Assembly: GCA_045636125.1 (NCBI GenBank)
Contig: JAZTWX010000033.1
Span: 1-25,664 of the forward strand
Length of the DNA stretch: 25,664 bases
Origin: HGM04593 sp045636125
Lineage (GTDB): Bacteria; Bacteroidota; Bacteroidia; Bacteroidales; Bacteroidaceae
Direction: 5' to 3'
The translations under genes were made by a program, and so were the position numbers. This document shows, piece by piece, positions 7,927-15,959 of this stretch. Below the pieces are notes generated by a model that did not search any database, had not been told where the DNA came from, and saw only the letters and a list, made by a program, of their open reading frames with translations. Each line of letters starts with the position of its first letter. Position 1 is the first letter of the stretch.

Positions 7927-8835
7927 TTATTTTATCGACCAGTTTATAATGCGGCGTTTAACAGCCTCGGTGTCGAGCAGAATCTTTATGAACTCACGCG
8001 CCGATGCCTTTTGATAGGAACCCGCCAGGCTCAGCAACGATGCTTCCATAACATTGCCCGGTTCGTCCAGGGGAATAGCCTTGAAACGCGCGTTACCGAA
8101 CACGGCCGATGTTGAAAGGATTGTGATGTAGTTGCCAGTTGCCACCATCTGCAGCAGAATGTTCGTTTCGTTAAGCTCCAGGTGCGACGAGAGCTTGAAG
8201 CTGCGCCCGTCCATAAGCTTGTCGAGCATACTGCGCGCCTGCAGGCCCACCGACGGCAACACAAGGTTGTAAGGGAGAAGGTCGCTCAACTGCAGCTTGT
8301 CCCTCTTCGCAAGGTGATGTTCCTTATCTACCACCACTGCAAGGGTGTTTTCGAAGAGCGGCTGGGCGACGATGTCGGGGGCATCGATGAGCGGCTTGTA
8401 CGAGAGCACAATGTCGAGCTTGCGGTCACGCAACAACTCAAGCAACTCCATAACTGTTTTGTAGCACACCTCCAGGCGTACCCCAGGGTACGAACGCATA
8501 AACTGTATTACGCCCTCGGTGAGCACCGAGCTCAAACTATACGTAACACCCACACGCAACGTTCCTGTTTTCACATTCTGCAGGTCGTAGAGGCGCTGCA
8601 CGCCATCTTCGGCATCCTGTATAGTGCGCTTTGCAAAGGGTAAGAACTCCTCGCCGGCCTCGGTGAGTGAGATGTGGCGGCTGTTACGCAGGAAAAGCGT
8701 AAAGCCAAGCTCGAACTCCAGCTGTTTTATCTGCTGCGAGAGCGTGCTCTGTGTTATATAAAGGTGCTTTGCCGCCTCGGAAAAATTGAGATATTCGGCA
8801 CTTTTTACAAAATATTTCAGTTGCCTGAGTTCCAT
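7927..8835 (-). CDS. LysR family transcriptional regulator
   Basis: A 302-residue LysR-type regulator. The N-terminal winged HTH is classical (MELRQLKYF...NFSEAAKHLYITQSTLSQQIKQLE, residues 1-60). It is followed by the linker helix and a two-lobed periplasmic-binding-protein-like effector domain (about 90-295). The in-frame TTG four codons upstream is a possible but less likely start: ATG 8835 restores the usual MELRQL N-terminus, and the -7 box at 8856-8863 leaves a leader of about 14 bases. The divergent partner typical of LysR genes is absent; both neighbours are on the same strand. The effector is unknown; CynR/CysB-like members have similar HTHs. Confidence 0.92.
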   Translation of the reverse strand: MELRQLKYFVKSAEYLNFSEAAKHLYITQSTLSQQIKQLEFELGFTLFLRNSRHISLTEAGEEFLPFAKRTIQDAEDGVQRLYDLQNVKTGTLRVGVTYSLSSVLTEGVIQFMRSYPGVRLEVCYKTVMELLELLRDRKLDIVLSYKPLIDAPDIVAQPLFENTLAVVVDKEHHLAKRDKLQLSDLLPYNLVLPSVGLQARSMLDKLMDGRSFKLSSHLELNETNILLQMVATGNYITILSTSAVFGNARFKAIPLDEPGNVMEASLLSLAGSYQKASAREFIKILLDTEAVKRRIINWSIK

Positions 8836-8855
8836 TCTGCTATTCAATTGTGTCG

Positions 8856-8863
8856 CGAAGATA
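8856..8863 (-). promoter_or_regulatory. -7 box of the LysR gene
   Basis: TATCTTCG on the minus strand, 20 bases upstream of the ATG at 8835, fits TAnnTTYG. Confidence 0.5.
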
Positions 8864-8894
8864 GCAAATAAGCCTTACAATCCCGCATAAAGAC

Positions 8895-8925
8895 AAAAAA
8901 AATGCCGCATTGCTGCGGCATTTTT
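8895..8925. terminator. Terminator after the SLC13 symporter gene
   Basis: A 7-bp GC-rich stem TGCCGCA/TGCGGCA (8903-8909 with 8914-8920) is extended by flanking A and T runs, so it terminates on either strand. It lies 18 bases past the symporter stop. Confidence 0.85.
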
Positions 8926-8942
8926 ATATCTATTGGTGTTTT

Positions 8943-10439
8943 TTAGAATCCAATGAATATGAGCATTACATAACCCAATACAAGACCCAAAAGACCCACG
9001 ATGATACCCACCTTCATCATATCCTTCTGCTCTATGAAGCCGGTAGAGGCAGCAATTGCGTTGGGAGGAGTACTGATGGGGAGAATCATTGAAACCGAAG
9101 AGGCAATGGCAATACCCACCAACATAGCCTGGGGACCACCCACGCCGTCGAGTGCAGTACCAAGACCGCTTGCAACAACGCCAAGCACGGGCACCAGGAG
9201 CGATGTTGCCGCAGAGTGAGAAATGAAGTTCGAGAATCCGAAACAGATCAAACCTGCAAGAATCATCACAACAACAGGTGAGAAGTTGCCAAAGGGAACC
9301 GACTTAACGATGAGGCTGCTCAACGAAGCATCGCCACCGTAGTTAAGTGCAACGCCCAAAGCAAAACCACCGGCAACCATCCACAGAACGCTCCAGTTGA
9401 TCTCCTCAAGGTCGCGACGGGTGAGAATGCCTGTTGCGCAGAAGATTGCGATAGGAATCATAGCCACAACGTTTGTATCAACACCCCACATATCGGTACC
9501 GAACATCCACATAAAGATTGTAACCACGAAGGCAACCACAACCGACCAGGTCTGGAAGTTCCAGTTGATTTCACCCTCAATTTCAATTTTGATATTCTTC
9601 TGCTTGAAGGGGAAGAGAACGCGCAACAACAACCAAGCGAGGAAGAGGAGCAAGAGTACGAAGGGAGCCATTTTTATGGTCCAGTCTACGAAGCTGATGC
9701 CCATACCCTGCGATGCAAGATAGTCGAGCGCAATCATATTGGGAGGTGTACCAATGGGGGTAATCATACCACCAAGGTTGGCACCCACGGGGATAGCCAA
9801 TGCAAGAGCGATGCGACCTTTACCGTCGGCAGGGAGAGAGCGCAATACGGGAGTGAGGAACGCAAGCATCATAGCTGCAGTGGCTGTGTTGCTCACAAAT
9901 GCCGAGAAGATGGCTGTTACAAGGATGAAACCAAGAAGCACTACTTCCGATTTTGTACCGAAAGGTTTCAAGAGAACACGTGCAAGCGCAACGTCGAGCT
10001 TCACCTTTGTCAAACCAATGGCAAGCACAAAGCCGCCAATGAAGAGCATGATTGTGGGGTTAGAGAAACAAGCGAAAATGCTCTTGAAAGGCACAAGACC
10101 CGATGTATCCTCGGGGCGCAAGAAGTTAAGCGCACTTGTAGACACTGTGAACAGCATTATTGTAACAACAACCATTGATGTTACCCAAGAAGGCATAGCC
10201 TCGGTGAGCCACATGAGTGCTGCAAACACGAACAATGCGATAATACGCTGGTGAATTACTGTCAAACCCTCAAGGCCCATATCGTGGAACGCCGATGTGG
10301 GAAGCAACGCAACAATGAGTGTTGCGGCGATGATGAGAATGAGTTTGAGTGCGTTCAGAGGAAATTTTCTCTGTCTCTTGTGCGACTTGTCATTCTGGAT
10401 TTTCTCCAAAATGTTAAATCCCGGGAAAATTTTAAACAT
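8943..10439 (-). CDS. SLC13/DASS family sodium:anion symporter
   Basis: A 498-residue inner-membrane transporter of the divalent anion:Na+ symporter family, which imports dicarboxylates, citrate or sulfate with sodium. About 11-12 hydrophobic segments follow a charged cytoplasmic N-terminus of ~28 residues. The first hairpin signature SNTATAAMM (about residues 186-194) is intact. The second repeat has SHSAATS in place of the usual SNT, as in some bacterial members. ITPIGTPPNMIA and ILPISTPPNAIA are the paired Pro-rich loops that bind substrate and sodium. The -7 box at 10529-10536 gives a leader of ~85 bases. The substrate is not decidable from the sequence. Confidence 0.9.
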   Translation of the reverse strand: MFKIFPGFNILEKIQNDKSHKRQRKFPLNALKLILIIAATLIVALLPTSAFHDMGLEGLTVIHQRIIALFVFAALMWLTEAMPSWVTSMVVVTIMLFTVSTSALNFLRPEDTSGLVPFKSIFACFSNPTIMLFIGGFVLAIGLTKVKLDVALARVLLKPFGTKSEVVLLGFILVTAIFSAFVSNTATAAMMLAFLTPVLRSLPADGKGRIALALAIPVGANLGGMITPIGTPPNMIALDYLASQGMGISFVDWTIKMAPFVLLLLFLAWLLLRVLFPFKQKNIKIEIEGEINWNFQTWSVVVAFVVTIFMWMFGTDMWGVDTNVVAMIPIAIFCATGILTRRDLEEINWSVLWMVAGGFALGVALNYGGDASLSSLIVKSVPFGNFSPVVVMILAGLICFGFSNFISHSAATSLLVPVLGVVASGLGTALDGVGGPQAMLVGIAIASSVSMILPISTPPNAIAASTGFIEQKDMMKVGIIVGLLGLVLGYVMLIFIGF

Positions 10440-10528
10440 AAAACAAAAATGTTAAATAAGTTAGTTATTATTTTGCTTGCACGCCCTTGAAAACAGACGT
10501 GCATTTTTATCTTTTTTACAAGATTTTG

Positions 10529-10536
10529 CAAAAATA
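10529..10536 (-). promoter_or_regulatory. -7 box of the SLC13 gene
   Basis: TATTTTTG on the minus strand. The leader between it and the ATG contains a GCACG/CGTGC inverted repeat (about 10479-10503) of unknown role. The rest of the 10440-10797 gap is AT-rich and holds the divergent fabD promoter; I see no gene in it. Confidence 0.45.
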
Positions 10537-10674
10537 ATACACTTTTTACTATTCATTTATCTAATATTATCAGTTTTTCCAATCGTATCTATCGATTTTA
10601 TCAATAGATGCTATAACTTTTCACACATTTTACTAAAAAAGCAAAAAAAGGAAAGGACTTATACATATTTGCAC

Positions 10675-10682
10675 TATATTTG
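10675..10682 (+). promoter_or_regulatory. -7 box of the fabD operon, with a hairpin-rich leader
   Basis: TATATTTG fits the consensus. The ~110-base leader holds a GCATTT/AAATGC hairpin (about 10682-10695) and a TGCA-CTCGCGG-TGCA hairpin (about 10707-10721). The second contains the GCACTCGCGGT core also seen twice upstream of the relA-like gene. Confidence 0.5.
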
Positions 10683-10797
10683 CATTTTTCAAATGCGAAG
10701 ATAGGCTGCACTCGCGGTGCAACTTACAAAAAGGCAGTTTCGCCACAAGCGCGAAAAAACAAGAACCAAAAAACGAACAAAAACATTTTATATACAT

Positions 10798-11697
10798 ATG
10801 AAAGCTTTTGTCTTTCCCGGACAGGGAGCACAATCCACAGGAATGGGAAAAGAATTGTACGACAACAACCCCATTGCACGAGAATATTTTGAAAAAGCAA
10901 ACGAGATACTGGGGTTCCGCATAACCGATATTATGTTCAACGGCACCGACGAGGAGCTGAAACAGACAAAGGTTACGCAGCCCGCAGTGTTCATCCACTC
11001 TGTAATATCGGCTATTGCGCTCGGCGACGACTTTGCACCCGAGATGGTAGCCGGCCACTCGCTCGGAGAATTTTCGGCACTCACAGCTGCCGGAGCACTC
11101 ACCTTTGAGGATGGCCTGCGCCTTGTGCACAAGCGCGCGCTTGCAATGCAGAAGGCTTGCGAGATACAGCAATCGACGATGGCGGCAATACTCGCCCTCA
11201 CCGACGAAGAGGTGGAGCGCATCTGCGCCGAAGTTTCGGCCGAAGGCTACACTGTGGTTGCGGCAAACTACAACTGCCCCGGGCAAATAGTAATATCGGG
11301 TGACACCGACGGCGTGAACAAGGCTTGCGAGGCCATGAAGGCTGCGGGAGCGAAACGCGCTATGCAGCTTGCCGTGAGCGGAGCCTTCCACTCTCCCCTT
11401 ATGCAACCCGCAAAAGAGGAACTCGAAGCTGCAATCCTTGCCACCACATTCAGCACCCCCAAGTGCCCCGTTTACCAGAATGTGGATGCAAAGCCCCACA
11501 CCAGCCCTTGTGAAATAAAGAACAACCTCATTGCACAGCTCACCGCCCCCGTGCGTTGGACAGCCGCCGTGCAGAATATGATTAACGACGGTGCAACATC
11601 TTTCACCGAGTGCGGCCCCGGCGCAGTGCTTCAGGGAACAATAAAGAAAATAATACCCACTACAAATAAAGAAAACATAGAACTATGTCACGCATAA
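10798..11697 (+). CDS. fabD: Malonyl-CoA:ACP transacylase (FabD)
   Basis: A 299-residue cytoplasmic enzyme that loads malonyl from malonyl-CoA onto acyl carrier protein to start each elongation round of fatty acid synthesis. The N-terminal oxyanion motif FPGQGAQSTGMG, the nucleophile elbow GHSLGE (S88) and the catalytic histidine in SGAFHSP (H198) are all present. The length is normal for FabD. An in-frame ATG 27 codons upstream adds a basic tail not found in the family; ATG 10798 (MKAFVFPGQG) is the standard start. It is the first gene of a four-gene operon; the next start codon overlaps its end by 13 bases, implying translational coupling. Confidence 0.96.
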   Translation: MKAFVFPGQGAQSTGMGKELYDNNPIAREYFEKANEILGFRITDIMFNGTDEELKQTKVTQPAVFIHSVISAIALGDDFAPEMVAGHSLGEFSALTAAGALTFEDGLRLVHKRALAMQKACEIQQSTMAAILALTDEEVERICAEVSAEGYTVVAANYNCPGQIVISGDTDGVNKACEAMKAAGAKRAMQLAVSGAFHSPLMQPAKEELEAAILATTFSTPKCPVYQNVDAKPHTSPCEIKNNLIAQLTAPVRWTAAVQNMINDGATSFTECGPGAVLQGTIKKIIPTTNKENIELCHA

Positions 11698-13370
11698 TGA
11701 TATACCAGCTGCTGCCCCGCCTTTTCGGCAACAGCAACGCAAACTGTGTCGCAGGCGGCACAATAGAAGAGAACGGTTGCGGTAAATTCAACGACATCAC
11801 CCCCAAGGCCTTGCGCGCGATACGCAACCTGGGAATTACCCACGTATGGTACACAGGTGTTATTGAGCACACTACCCGCACCAGCTACGCCCGTTACGGC
11901 ATCGAGGACACACACCCTGCAACAGTAAAAGGTGAGGCAGGCTCGCCCTATGCCATCAAGGACTACTACGACAACGACCCCGACCTTGCCGTGAACGTTG
12001 AAAAACGCCGCGAGGAGTTCGCTGCACTCATTGAGCGCACCCACAAGGCCGGCATGAAGGTTATTATGGACTTCATTCCAAACCACGTTGCCCGCCACTA
12101 CAAGAGCGACAACCGCCCCGAGGGTACATACGATTTTGGAGCTTTCGACGACCAGGGCGCGTTCTTTGCCGGGCACAACAACTTCTACTACCTGGGCAAC
12201 CAGTCATACGGCTGCAACATCGACGCACAGGACTGCGCTGCCGAGCCTTATGGCGAAAGCCCCTTGCGCGCAACAGGTAACGACTGTTTCGGCAGCCCCT
12301 CGCGCAACGACTGGTACGACACCGTAAAACTCAACTACGGTATCGACTACCGCAGCGGCAACCGCCAGTTCTCGCCCGTCCCCAACACTTGGATAAAAAT
12401 GCTCAAGATCCTGCAATACTGGGCAGCACAGGGCGTCGATGGTTTCCGTTGCGATATGATTGAGATGACACCTGTTGAATTCTGGCACTGGGCAGTACCT
12501 AAGATAAAGGAGCAATACCCCGGCATTATATTCATTGGCGAGATTTACCAGCCCCACATCTACCGCAGCTTCATAAAAGAGGGTTGCTTCGACTACCTCT
12601 ACGACAAGGTGGGCCTCTACGACACACTCAAGGCGGTTATGAGCGGCCAGACACCGGCAAGCAGCATCACATACGCACTGCAGCACACTGCCGACATTCG
12701 CCACAACATGCTCACCTTCCTCGAGAACCACGACGAGCAGCGCATCGCGTCGGACTTTTTCGCCGCAAAGGCCGAAAGAGCACTCGCAGCATTCATTGTG
12801 TCGGCAGCAGTGGGCACACAACCCTTTATGCTCTACGCAGGCCAGGAGCTTGGCGAGAAAGGTATGGACAAGGAGGGATATAGCGGAGTAGACGGCCGCA
12901 CCACCATCTTCGACTACTGGAGCGTTGATACTCTGCGCCGCTGGAAGGGCGAGGGAGAGTACGACACCACCAACCTCACCGACGAGGAGAAAGCCCTGCA
13001 GGCCTTCTACGCCAAAGTGCTCAACCTCTGCAACAGCAGCGAGGCACTCAAAAGCGGCGACTTCTATGACCTGCAGTATGCCAACCCCCACTGCGACACA
13101 TACGACACCAACCACATCTACTCGTTCCTGCGCGGCAGCGAGAAAGAGCTCTTGCTCATTGTAACCAACTTCTGCGGCGAGGATAAAGAGTGCGAGGTGA
13201 CAATCCCCGAAGAGGCATACGCCTATTTCGGGCTCTCGAGCAGCAACAAAAAGACAACAGCCACCAGCCTCCTCACCGGCGAAAAACAGCAGATAACCCT
13301 TAACGCCGCCGAAAAGATTGCAGTAACCGTGCCCGCCAACAGCGGAACAATAATAAAGATAAACAAGTAA
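11685..13370 (+). CDS. GH13 alpha-amylase family glycosidase, cytoplasmic
   Basis: A 561-residue (beta/alpha)8-barrel enzyme acting on alpha-glucosidic bonds. All four GH13 regions are visible: DFIPNH (D129-H134), GFRCDM with nucleophile D257, GEIYQP with acid/base E286, and ENHDEQ with D350. The C-terminal ~90 residues form a beta-sandwich like domain C. There is no signal peptide, so it acts inside the cell, unlike SusA/SusG-type enzymes. A long B-region insert (about 130-235) rich in Tyr, Asn and Cys may shape specificity. It starts inside the end of fabD and is followed by the DUF4919 gene after 4 bases. The exact substrate (glycogen, maltodextrin or another) is not decidable. Confidence 0.92.
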   Translation: MSRIMIYQLLPRLFGNSNANCVAGGTIEENGCGKFNDITPKALRAIRNLGITHVWYTGVIEHTTRTSYARYGIEDTHPATVKGEAGSPYAIKDYYDNDPDLAVNVEKRREEFAALIERTHKAGMKVIMDFIPNHVARHYKSDNRPEGTYDFGAFDDQGAFFAGHNNFYYLGNQSYGCNIDAQDCAAEPYGESPLRATGNDCFGSPSRNDWYDTVKLNYGIDYRSGNRQFSPVPNTWIKMLKILQYWAAQGVDGFRCDMIEMTPVEFWHWAVPKIKEQYPGIIFIGEIYQPHIYRSFIKEGCFDYLYDKVGLYDTLKAVMSGQTPASSITYALQHTADIRHNMLTFLENHDEQRIASDFFAAKAERALAAFIVSAAVGTQPFMLYAGQELGEKGMDKEGYSGVDGRTTIFDYWSVDTLRRWKGEGEYDTTNLTDEEKALQAFYAKVLNLCNSSEALKSGDFYDLQYANPHCDTYDTNHIYSFLRGSEKELLLIVTNFCGEDKECEVTIPEEAYAYFGLSSSNKKTTATSLLTGEKQQITLNAAEKIAVTVPANSGTIIKINK

Positions 13371-13374
13371 AAAA

Positions 13375-14031
13375 ATGAAAAGAGTTGTAACCCTGTTCAT
13401 TGCCATTGTTGCCACAATTGCGGCAGCAACGGCACAAACAGCCATCGACTACAAAGCAATAAAGGATATTGTGGAGAACGAGAAGGAGTATTTCAACGAC
13501 ATTCTCACCGTCTACCTCACCGACGACCCCTATATACGTGTCGACGATTACGCCCTTGTATACTATGGTCACTCGTTCCTGCCCACATACAACGGCGGCA
13601 ACGACAAGAACGAAAAGGCGCTAAAGAACTATGCAGCCGAGGGAAAAATACTTGAGCAATACGAGACTGCAAAAAAGATACTCGCCTACAACCCCGTGAG
13701 CCTCAACGCACTATTCTATGCGTGGCTTGCATCGGATGCCCTTGCAAAGCCCATCGACGAGACCAATTCGTACCTTAGGAAATACACCGGCCTCCTCGAC
13801 ATGATAACAACTGTGGGAGACGGCAAGAGCAGTTCCAACCCCTACCGCGTAATATGCGCCGACGACCAGGACCACCTGCTTGTGGGCAAGCTCGAACTCA
13901 CAAAAACCTACTCGCAGCAGTTCGACAAGAGCAGTCTCTGCAATATCGTTTCGGTGGAGCCCAACGAGATTTACCCCTCGCGCAGGGTATATATCGACAT
14001 AAGCCGCTACCTCACCCACACTGCAAAGTAA
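13375..14031 (+). CDS. DUF4919 family exported protein
   Basis: A 218-residue protein with a Sec signal peptide (MKRVVTLFIAIVATIAAATAQ, cleavage near residue 20). The mature part resembles DUF4919, a Bacteroidota family without a known function. Typical features are a helical TPR-like middle (KILEQYETAKKILAYNPVS...ALFYAWLAS) and a C-terminal beta segment (DDQDHLLVGKLELTKTY). It is probably periplasmic or outer-membrane associated; there is no lipobox cysteine. It is third in the fabD operon, 4 bases after the GH13 gene and directly abutting the glycosyltransferase gene, hinting at a cell-envelope role, which is inference. Confidence 0.75.
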   Translation: MKRVVTLFIAIVATIAAATAQTAIDYKAIKDIVENEKEYFNDILTVYLTDDPYIRVDDYALVYYGHSFLPTYNGGNDKNEKALKNYAAEGKILEQYETAKKILAYNPVSLNALFYAWLASDALAKPIDETNSYLRKYTGLLDMITTVGDGKSSSNPYRVICADDQDHLLVGKLELTKTYSQQFDKSSLCNIVSVEPNEIYPSRRVYIDISRYLTHTAK

Positions 14032-14700
14032 GTGAAGAAGCTAAAGAAAATACTCTCTGTTGCTATGCTTGCACTCTTCCTGTCGAGCATAGCAATAGTT
14101 GTATTATACAAATACGTGCCCATACCCGGCACGCCGCTTATGCTGTCGCGCAAGATATCCGACGGCACGCCCATAAACTACCAATGGACACCGCTCGGTG
14201 AAATTTCGCCCAACCTCGCGCTTGCAGTAGTAGCATCCGAGGACAACCTCTTCACCACGCACGGCGGCTTCGACTTCGAACAAATAAAAATTGCACGCGA
14301 ACAGGCCCACAAAGGCAAGCCCCTGCGCGGCGCAAGCACCATAAGCCAGCAAACCGCAAAGAACGTGTTTTTGTGGAACGGCCGCTCGTGGCTGCGCAAA
14401 GGCCTCGAAGCCTACTTCACCCTGCTCATAGAATTCATTTGGGGCAAAGAACGCATAATGGAGGTATACCTCAACTGCATTGAGATGGGTAATGGAATAT
14501 ACGGAGCTACCGCCGTTGCAAAGCACCACTTCCGCACCACCCCGGCAAAGCTCACCCGCGCCCAATGCGCGCTCATAGCCGCCACACTGCCCAACCCGCG
14601 CCGCTACAGCTCCCGCAAGCCGTCGGCCTATATGTTAAAACGACAAAAAGCCATACTAAAGAATATGAAAAACATAGGGAAAGTGGAATACCCCAATTAA
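14032..14700 (+). CDS. mtgA: Monofunctional biosynthetic peptidoglycan transglycosylase (GT51)
   Basis: A 222-residue inner-membrane enzyme that polymerises lipid II into glycan strands. One N-terminal membrane anchor (about 7-28) is followed by a GT51 domain. Motif 1 is VASEDNLFTTHGG with catalytic E70, motif 2 is GASTISQQTAKN (100-111), motif 3 is RKGLEAYFT, and motif 4 is KERIMEVYLN (139-148); the second glutamate lies in motif 3/4. There is no transpeptidase domain, so it needs a partner for cross-linking. The start is GTG at 14032, immediately after the TAA of the DUF4919 gene, which indicates coupled translation. It is the last gene of the operon; a hairpin follows at 14719. Confidence 0.93.
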   Translation: MKKLKKILSVAMLALFLSSIAIVVLYKYVPIPGTPLMLSRKISDGTPINYQWTPLGEISPNLALAVVASEDNLFTTHGGFDFEQIKIAREQAHKGKPLRGASTISQQTAKNVFLWNGRSWLRKGLEAYFTLLIEFIWGKERIMEVYLNCIEMGNGIYGATAVAKHHFRTTPAKLTRAQCALIAATLPNPRRYSSRKPSAYMLKRQKAILKNMKNIGKVEYPN

Positions 14701-14718
14701 ACGAGCAGAAACAAAAGG

Positions 14719-14756
14719 CCACGCTATAATGCATCAAAATATGCACTATAGCGTGG
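14719..14756. terminator. Hairpin at the end of the fabD-mtgA operon and the sigma-like gene
   Basis: A 10-bp stem CCACGCTATA/TATAGCGTGG (14719-14728 with 14747-14756) has an additional inner TGCAT/ATGCA pairing. It lies 18 bases past each convergent stop codon and serves both strands. The T tracts are interrupted. Confidence 0.7.
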
Positions 14757-14774
14757 TTGTCTATTTGGTATCTA

Positions 14775-15095
14775 TTATTCTATCCTCTGCATTATGCTTT
14801 GCCTTATCCACCACACAGCATAACTCATAAACTTGTAGCCACGTGTCTCGTCATAGTTTTCGGCAGCCAATATCAATCCTTTGTTTCCAGCAGAAACAAG
14901 TTCCTCCATTGAATAACCGCACCCTTTGAATAATTTGGCAACAGCGACTACAAGGCGTAATTTTGAATGTGAAAGCCTTTCTATTGCAGTTTTTCTTTCA
15001 ATCCCTCCCGATTTTATATCCTTTACAAGTAGCAATTCATCTTCAACAGAGAGACACAGAACATTCTCACACACCTTTGTTTTTATCTTTTCCAT
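14775..15095 (-). CDS. Single-domain sigma-70-like protein (region 2 only)
   Basis: A 106-residue protein covering only regions 1.2-2.4 of a primary-type sigma-70 factor. Visible parts are the ELLLVKDIKSG segment (1.2), LSHSKLRLVVAVAKLFKGCGYSMEELVSAGNKGLILAAENYDETRG (2.1-2.3) and the -10 recognition helix FMSYAVWWIRQSIMQ (2.4). The stop comes four residues after region 2.4. The DNA beyond it, in any frame before the terminator, does not encode regions 3 or 4. It could bind the core beta-prime clamp helices without recognising a -35 element, or be a remnant. It lies at the edge of the AT-rich island. No clear -7 box is seen upstream. Confidence 0.8.
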   Translation of the reverse strand: MEKIKTKVCENVLCLSVEDELLLVKDIKSGGIERKTAIERLSHSKLRLVVAVAKLFKGCGYSMEELVSAGNKGLILAAENYDETRGYKFMSYAVWWIRQSIMQRIE

Positions 15096-15197
15096 ATATT
15101 ACTGTTTATAGGTTTCTCTATAATATATACGAAAAGAATTTGCACTTTTTGGCGTTAAGAACACAATGGTGTGCAAGAACTTTGCATAAGTATTATT

Positions 15198-15959
15198 TTA
15201 TATTGGAATCTCGATATAAGTCATATATACATCTACTCCATCTATGTTATTCTTATAAATCTCTTTCTCTGAATTAAGTAGTACAAAGTTCATCGATTTT
15301 ATAAAAACTTCGTAATCTTTCTTATTATGATTTTCTTTATTGTATTTATTGGTTTTGAAAACCATTATTGGCATAAAAACGACATCGTTACAACTTCTAG
15401 CTTCTGTAATTGCTCCAGCTAAGTAATGAAGCAACTGATATCTTATATCGGTATCAGATTCAGATGTAATATCATTTACATCTATCTTGTAATATTTTTC
15501 ACACAAATCTTTAATTCTTTGTGATCTTTTACTTCGGGGATTTTTATTTACATACTCTACAGATTCACGATACGCTTCTGACACACGACTACCAAAAGGT
15601 TCATCAACTTTCGCTTCTATACATATAACTAAATGAATTCCTCCGCCATTCCCCCATATAACCATATCGTGCATACGTCCCTTACCTTTGAATTTATCGA
15701 AGCGACTTTCATGTTCTATTCTAGCCCTAATTGGTTCTAAATCCTTGAAACCACATATTTCTATATATTCTTTTATGAGTTTTATCCCATTAGACTGTTC
15801 AATATTAGGCAAAGAAAAATATTGTGCCAATGACATTGCACTTCGACCTTCTTCCCAATGTTTTGCATCATCAACTTCCTTAAAGGCCTTTTCCCACGAT
15901 TCAATATCTGCAACTACAGTTCCATTTTTATTAGTAATTCTCATAGTTCTATAATTCAT
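15198..15959 (-). CDS. PD-(D/E)XK nuclease-like protein (DUF6946-like)
   Basis: A 253-residue soluble protein with a restriction-endonuclease-like core. RMHDMVIWG (D98) on one strand and ICIEAKVDEPFG (E115, K117) on the next form the D...ExK metal-binding site, with an upstream acidic pair in RIEHESRFDKF (E82/E84). The N-terminal WEEGRSAMSLAQYF (35-48) resembles the opening of proteins annotated as DUF6946, which I recall only from memory. Codon use is AT-rich, unlike the housekeeping neighbours, suggesting horizontal acquisition. Its ATG overlaps the last 11 bases of the WYL regulator gene (ATGAATTATAG contains the regulator's stop), so translation is coupled. A role in defence or DNA damage is inferred from this pairing. 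Confidence 0.75.
   Translation of the reverse strand: MNYRTMRITNKNGTVVADIESWEKAFKEVDDAKHWEEGRSAMSLAQYFSLPNIEQSNGIKLIKEYIEICGFKDLEPIRARIEHESRFDKFKGKGRMHDMVIWGNGGGIHLVICIEAKVDEPFGSRVSEAYRESVEYVNKNPRSKRSQRIKDLCEKYYKIDVNDITSESDTDIRYQLLHYLAGAITEARSCNDVVFMPIMVFKTNKYNKENHNKKDYEVFIKSMNFVLLNSEKEIYKNNIDGVDVYMTYIEIPI

Noticed and set aside
10633..11499. A 288-residue minus-strand frame
   Set aside because: It lies opposite fabD and its leader, with no recognisable motif.
12204..13445. A 413-residue minus-strand frame
   Set aside because: It lies fully inside the well-supported GH13 gene on the other strand, with an implausible composition rich in Val and Cys and no family motif.
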